Shown here piece after piece: positions 15,413 to 16,855 of a stretch of 16,855 bases of DNA. Positions within the stretch are counted from its first letter, which is position 1, and each line of letters starts with the position of its first letter. Position numbers and translations under genes: made by a program. A model generated the notes under the pieces. That model saw only the letters and a list, made by a program, of their open reading frames with translations, searched no databases and was not told the DNA's origin. The stretch comes from Methanocorpusculum sp. (GTDB lineage: Archaea; Halobacteriota; Methanomicrobia; Methanomicrobiales; Methanocorpusculaceae), in NCBI GenBank assembly GCA_029987245.1, contig DALTWG010000042.1, positions 1 to 16,855 of the forward strand, written 5' to 3'.

Positions 15413-16333
15413 ATGTTAACTCGTGAAGATATTGCCCCTGTGATTGAAATGTGCCGGCTTTCAAAGGAGGCAGCGTCAGAACTTCTGATGCATGCAAACA
15501 ATCCTGCTATTCATACTGATATTGCCTCGCTCAATACGTATGCGCATTTTTTCAGCGACTGGCACGGGGATAAATACCGCCCGCGGATTTCTTCGCGCAC
15601 GTTTTATCCCGGCACTGTTTACTGTATTGAGCCGGAATGCGGGAGCACCACATGGGTTATTGATACAAAAGACAGGGGCGAACTTTTCGTTATTGATACG
15701 GGTTTTCCTGCCTATCAGGAGGATCTTTTAGCGACACTGCACGGTCTGATAACGGATTTTGATGTGCGCAAAAAGACGCTGGTTTTAACTCATATGGATA
15801 TGGACCATGCCGGACTTTTATCCTGCTTTGATGCAATTTATATGAGTAAGACATCGCTGGACGATTTCCGGCGCCGGGAACAGGGGATGGCAAATCTTCG
15901 CGAGCGCGTACAAGCACGCGCCCCGTATTACCGGATAACAAGTATTTTGTCGCACGATTCGATTGCAGATACCAAAAATATGCATGCATTTTCAGATGTT
16001 ACCGCAGGTCCCGGAAAAGCGCTGTCGTTTCTCGGGCATTTTAAAGCAGCGGCGTTTGATTTCGAGGTGTATGAAACTTCAGGCGGGCATGTCGAGGGGT
16101 CGGTTATTTTGATTGAGCGAAATCTGCGTCTGGTTTTTGCAGGAGACACGTTTGTCAATTCAGGAATGCGTAAAGAGCAGATGGATTTTATTAAAACGAG
16201 TATGGCGATTATGGGCAGTCTCAACGCGGATTCGGGAAAGGCGAGGCTTGAGCGCGCGGCGATGTTTATGCTGCTCGAGGGGGACGGGTGGGTAATCTGC
16301 GGCGGTCACGGGGGATTTACCGATTATCCGTAA
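15413..16333 (+). CDS. Metallo-beta-lactamase-fold hydrolase with variant motif
   Basis: A 306-residue protein. It has a helical N-terminal region (1-60), then a metallo-beta-lactamase fold: VIDTG (93-97), motif 2 THMDMDHAG with H127, D129, D131 and H132, motif 3 GGHVEGS (H226), motif 4 FAGDTF (D245) and motif 5 ICGGHGG (H299). The canonical HxHxDH reads HxDxDH here, so one zinc ligand is changed from His to Asp. Other ligands are in place, so the protein is probably a metal-binding hydrolase with altered metal preference. The substrate is unknown. It stands alone, divergent from pgk and convergent with the RNase P RNA gene. Confidence 0.82.
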   Translation: MLTREDIAPVIEMCRLSKEAASELLMHANNPAIHTDIASLNTYAHFFSDWHGDKYRPRISSRTFYPGTVYCIEPECGSTTWVIDTKDRGELFVIDTGFPAYQEDLLATLHGLITDFDVRKKTLVLTHMDMDHAGLLSCFDAIYMSKTSLDDFRRREQGMANLRERVQARAPYYRITSILSHDSIADTKNMHAFSDVTAGPGKALSFLGHFKAAAFDFEVYETSGGHVEGSVILIERNLRLVFAGDTFVNSGMRKEQMDFIKTSMAIMGSLNADSGKARLERAAMFMLLEGDGWVICGGHGGFTDYP

Positions 16334-16347
16334 TTTTTCAAAAGAAG

Positions 16348-16652
16348 GGTGCGAGTCAGAGTAATAAGCCTCCTCATGTTTTCACGGTATTCGGCTTAGC
16401 GTTGTACCCGGGTTTGTTCAGGCGCATATAACCCTGTTTCAACTTTCACCCGCAGAGATTCGCCGTTCCATCGCCATTGAACTTCGATGCTCGTCATCGC
16501 TGTCTCATTGCTCCATCCATAGCGTATCGTTTCTGTTCCAGAGCTCCGGCTCTCGCCGGCTGTACTTGCGTACAGCTGCGTGCCTGAAAGGCGGGAGGAC
16601 TTTCCTCAGCAGAATCAGTTACTGCCGTTGACCGTTTGCTCTCTCTCGCACC
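16348..16652 (-). ncRNA. rnpB: RNase P RNA, archaeal type A
   Basis: The catalytic RNA that removes the 5' leader of pre-tRNAs. On the minus strand the 5' end GGTGCGAG (16645-16652) pairs perfectly with CTCGCACC (16348-16355), giving helix P1. The universal GAGGAAAGTCC (CR-I, P4) lies at 16597-16607. AACAGAAAC sits near 16529-16537, a GATGGAACGG segment follows, and GGCTTATTAC (CR-V) is at 16361-16370. The length of about 305 nt fits the archaeal type. Ends are set from P1 and may be off by a few bases. This is an independent sign that the host is an archaeon. Confidence 0.92.
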
Positions 16653-16673
16653 AGGATTATGTATTTGGTGTCT

Positions 16674-16682
16674 GATTTTATG
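16674..16682 (-). promoter_or_regulatory. TATA-like box for RNase P RNA
   Basis: On the minus strand this reads CATAAAATC. It is centred about 26 nt from the expected 5' end at 16652. A better-looking TATATAAT lies further upstream (around 16708-16715) but would give a leader of more than 30 nt. Confidence 0.45.
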
Positions 16683-16728
16683 AAACTATTGCTTTAACAG
16701 GGGCAAAATTATATATTGTCTGACTCAT

Positions 16729-16855
16729 ACTATGAATAGAACTATGAATAGAACTATCAATAGAACTATGAATAGAACTATCAATAGAACTATGAATAGA
16801 ACTATGAATAGAACTATCAATAGACTATGAATAGAACTATCAATAGACTATGAAT
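16729..16855 (+). repeat. 12-bp tandem repeat ACTAT[G/C]AATAGA (continues past the window)
   Basis: Ten complete units and part of an eleventh. The variable base runs G, G, C, G, C, G, G, C, G, C, G. Units nine and eleven are shortened by a missing A (11 bp). Each unit contains CTATGAATAG or CTATCAATAG, whose ends CTAT/ATAG are complementary. One frame from the ATG at 16732 reads (Met/Ile)-Asn-Arg-Thr repeats before a stop at the first short unit. It could be a minisatellite or a string of binding sites. The right end is not visible. Confidence 0.9.

Noticed and set aside
16732..16830. Small gene encoding an (M/I)NRT repeat peptide
   Set aside because: The frame exists only because the unit is 12 bp, and it ends at the first 11-bp unit; no ribosome site was found, so it is reported only as a repeat.

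Overview
The window reads as a chromosomal segment of a methanogenic euryarchaeon, most likely Methanomicrobiales (Methanocorpusculum-like; this placement is inference). Support comes from an archaeal-type phosphoglycerate kinase, an archaeal type-A RNase P RNA, a DUF373 membrane protein, a COG1340 coiled-coil protein, and TATA-like boxes about 25-30 nt upstream of several start codons, which suggests leaderless transcripts. Overlapping genes are joined by ATGA or TGATG junctions.

Left end (1-749): the 3' half of a tRNA-Lys(CTT) runs in from outside the window, followed by non-coding DNA. A block of at least 299 bp (1-299) is repeated without mismatch at 451-749. The second copy has only the 3' half of the tRNA, so it is a tRNA remnant. 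Each copy carries a hairpin flanked by A and T runs that resembles a bidirectional terminator.

Region 860-5616: sbcD and sbcC, a translationally coupled SbcCD (Mre11-Rad50 family) DNA-end-processing nuclease of bacterial style with a CPVC zinc hook. A small flavodoxin-fold protein follows (5667-6158).

Region 6181-8888, minus strand: a COG1340 coiled-coil protein (TTG start), then a DUF373 multi-pass membrane protein overlapping by one base a secreted small protein with a Ser/Ala/Asp/Glu-rich linker. The last two look like a cell-envelope pair.

Region 9154-11768, plus strand: tldD and tldE, a coupled pair for a TldD/E-type metalloprotease. Facing them (11790-12947, minus) is a predicted surface lipoprotein with a CX5R tyrosine-phosphatase domain. 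A divergent YfcE/Icc-like metallophosphoesterase follows (13049-13717).

Region 13718-14088 is the most unusual part. It is a gene-free gap between two convergent genes that holds a dense array of ATCTTTCCC-like repeats, many at about 11-bp (one helical turn) spacing, plus several palindromes. Two opposing genes should need only terminators there, so the array suggests a DNA-binding platform of unknown role.

Right end: pgk (minus), a divergent metallo-beta-lactamase-fold protein with an HxDxDH variant motif (plus), the RNase P RNA gene (minus), and a 12-bp tandem repeat running off the window edge.
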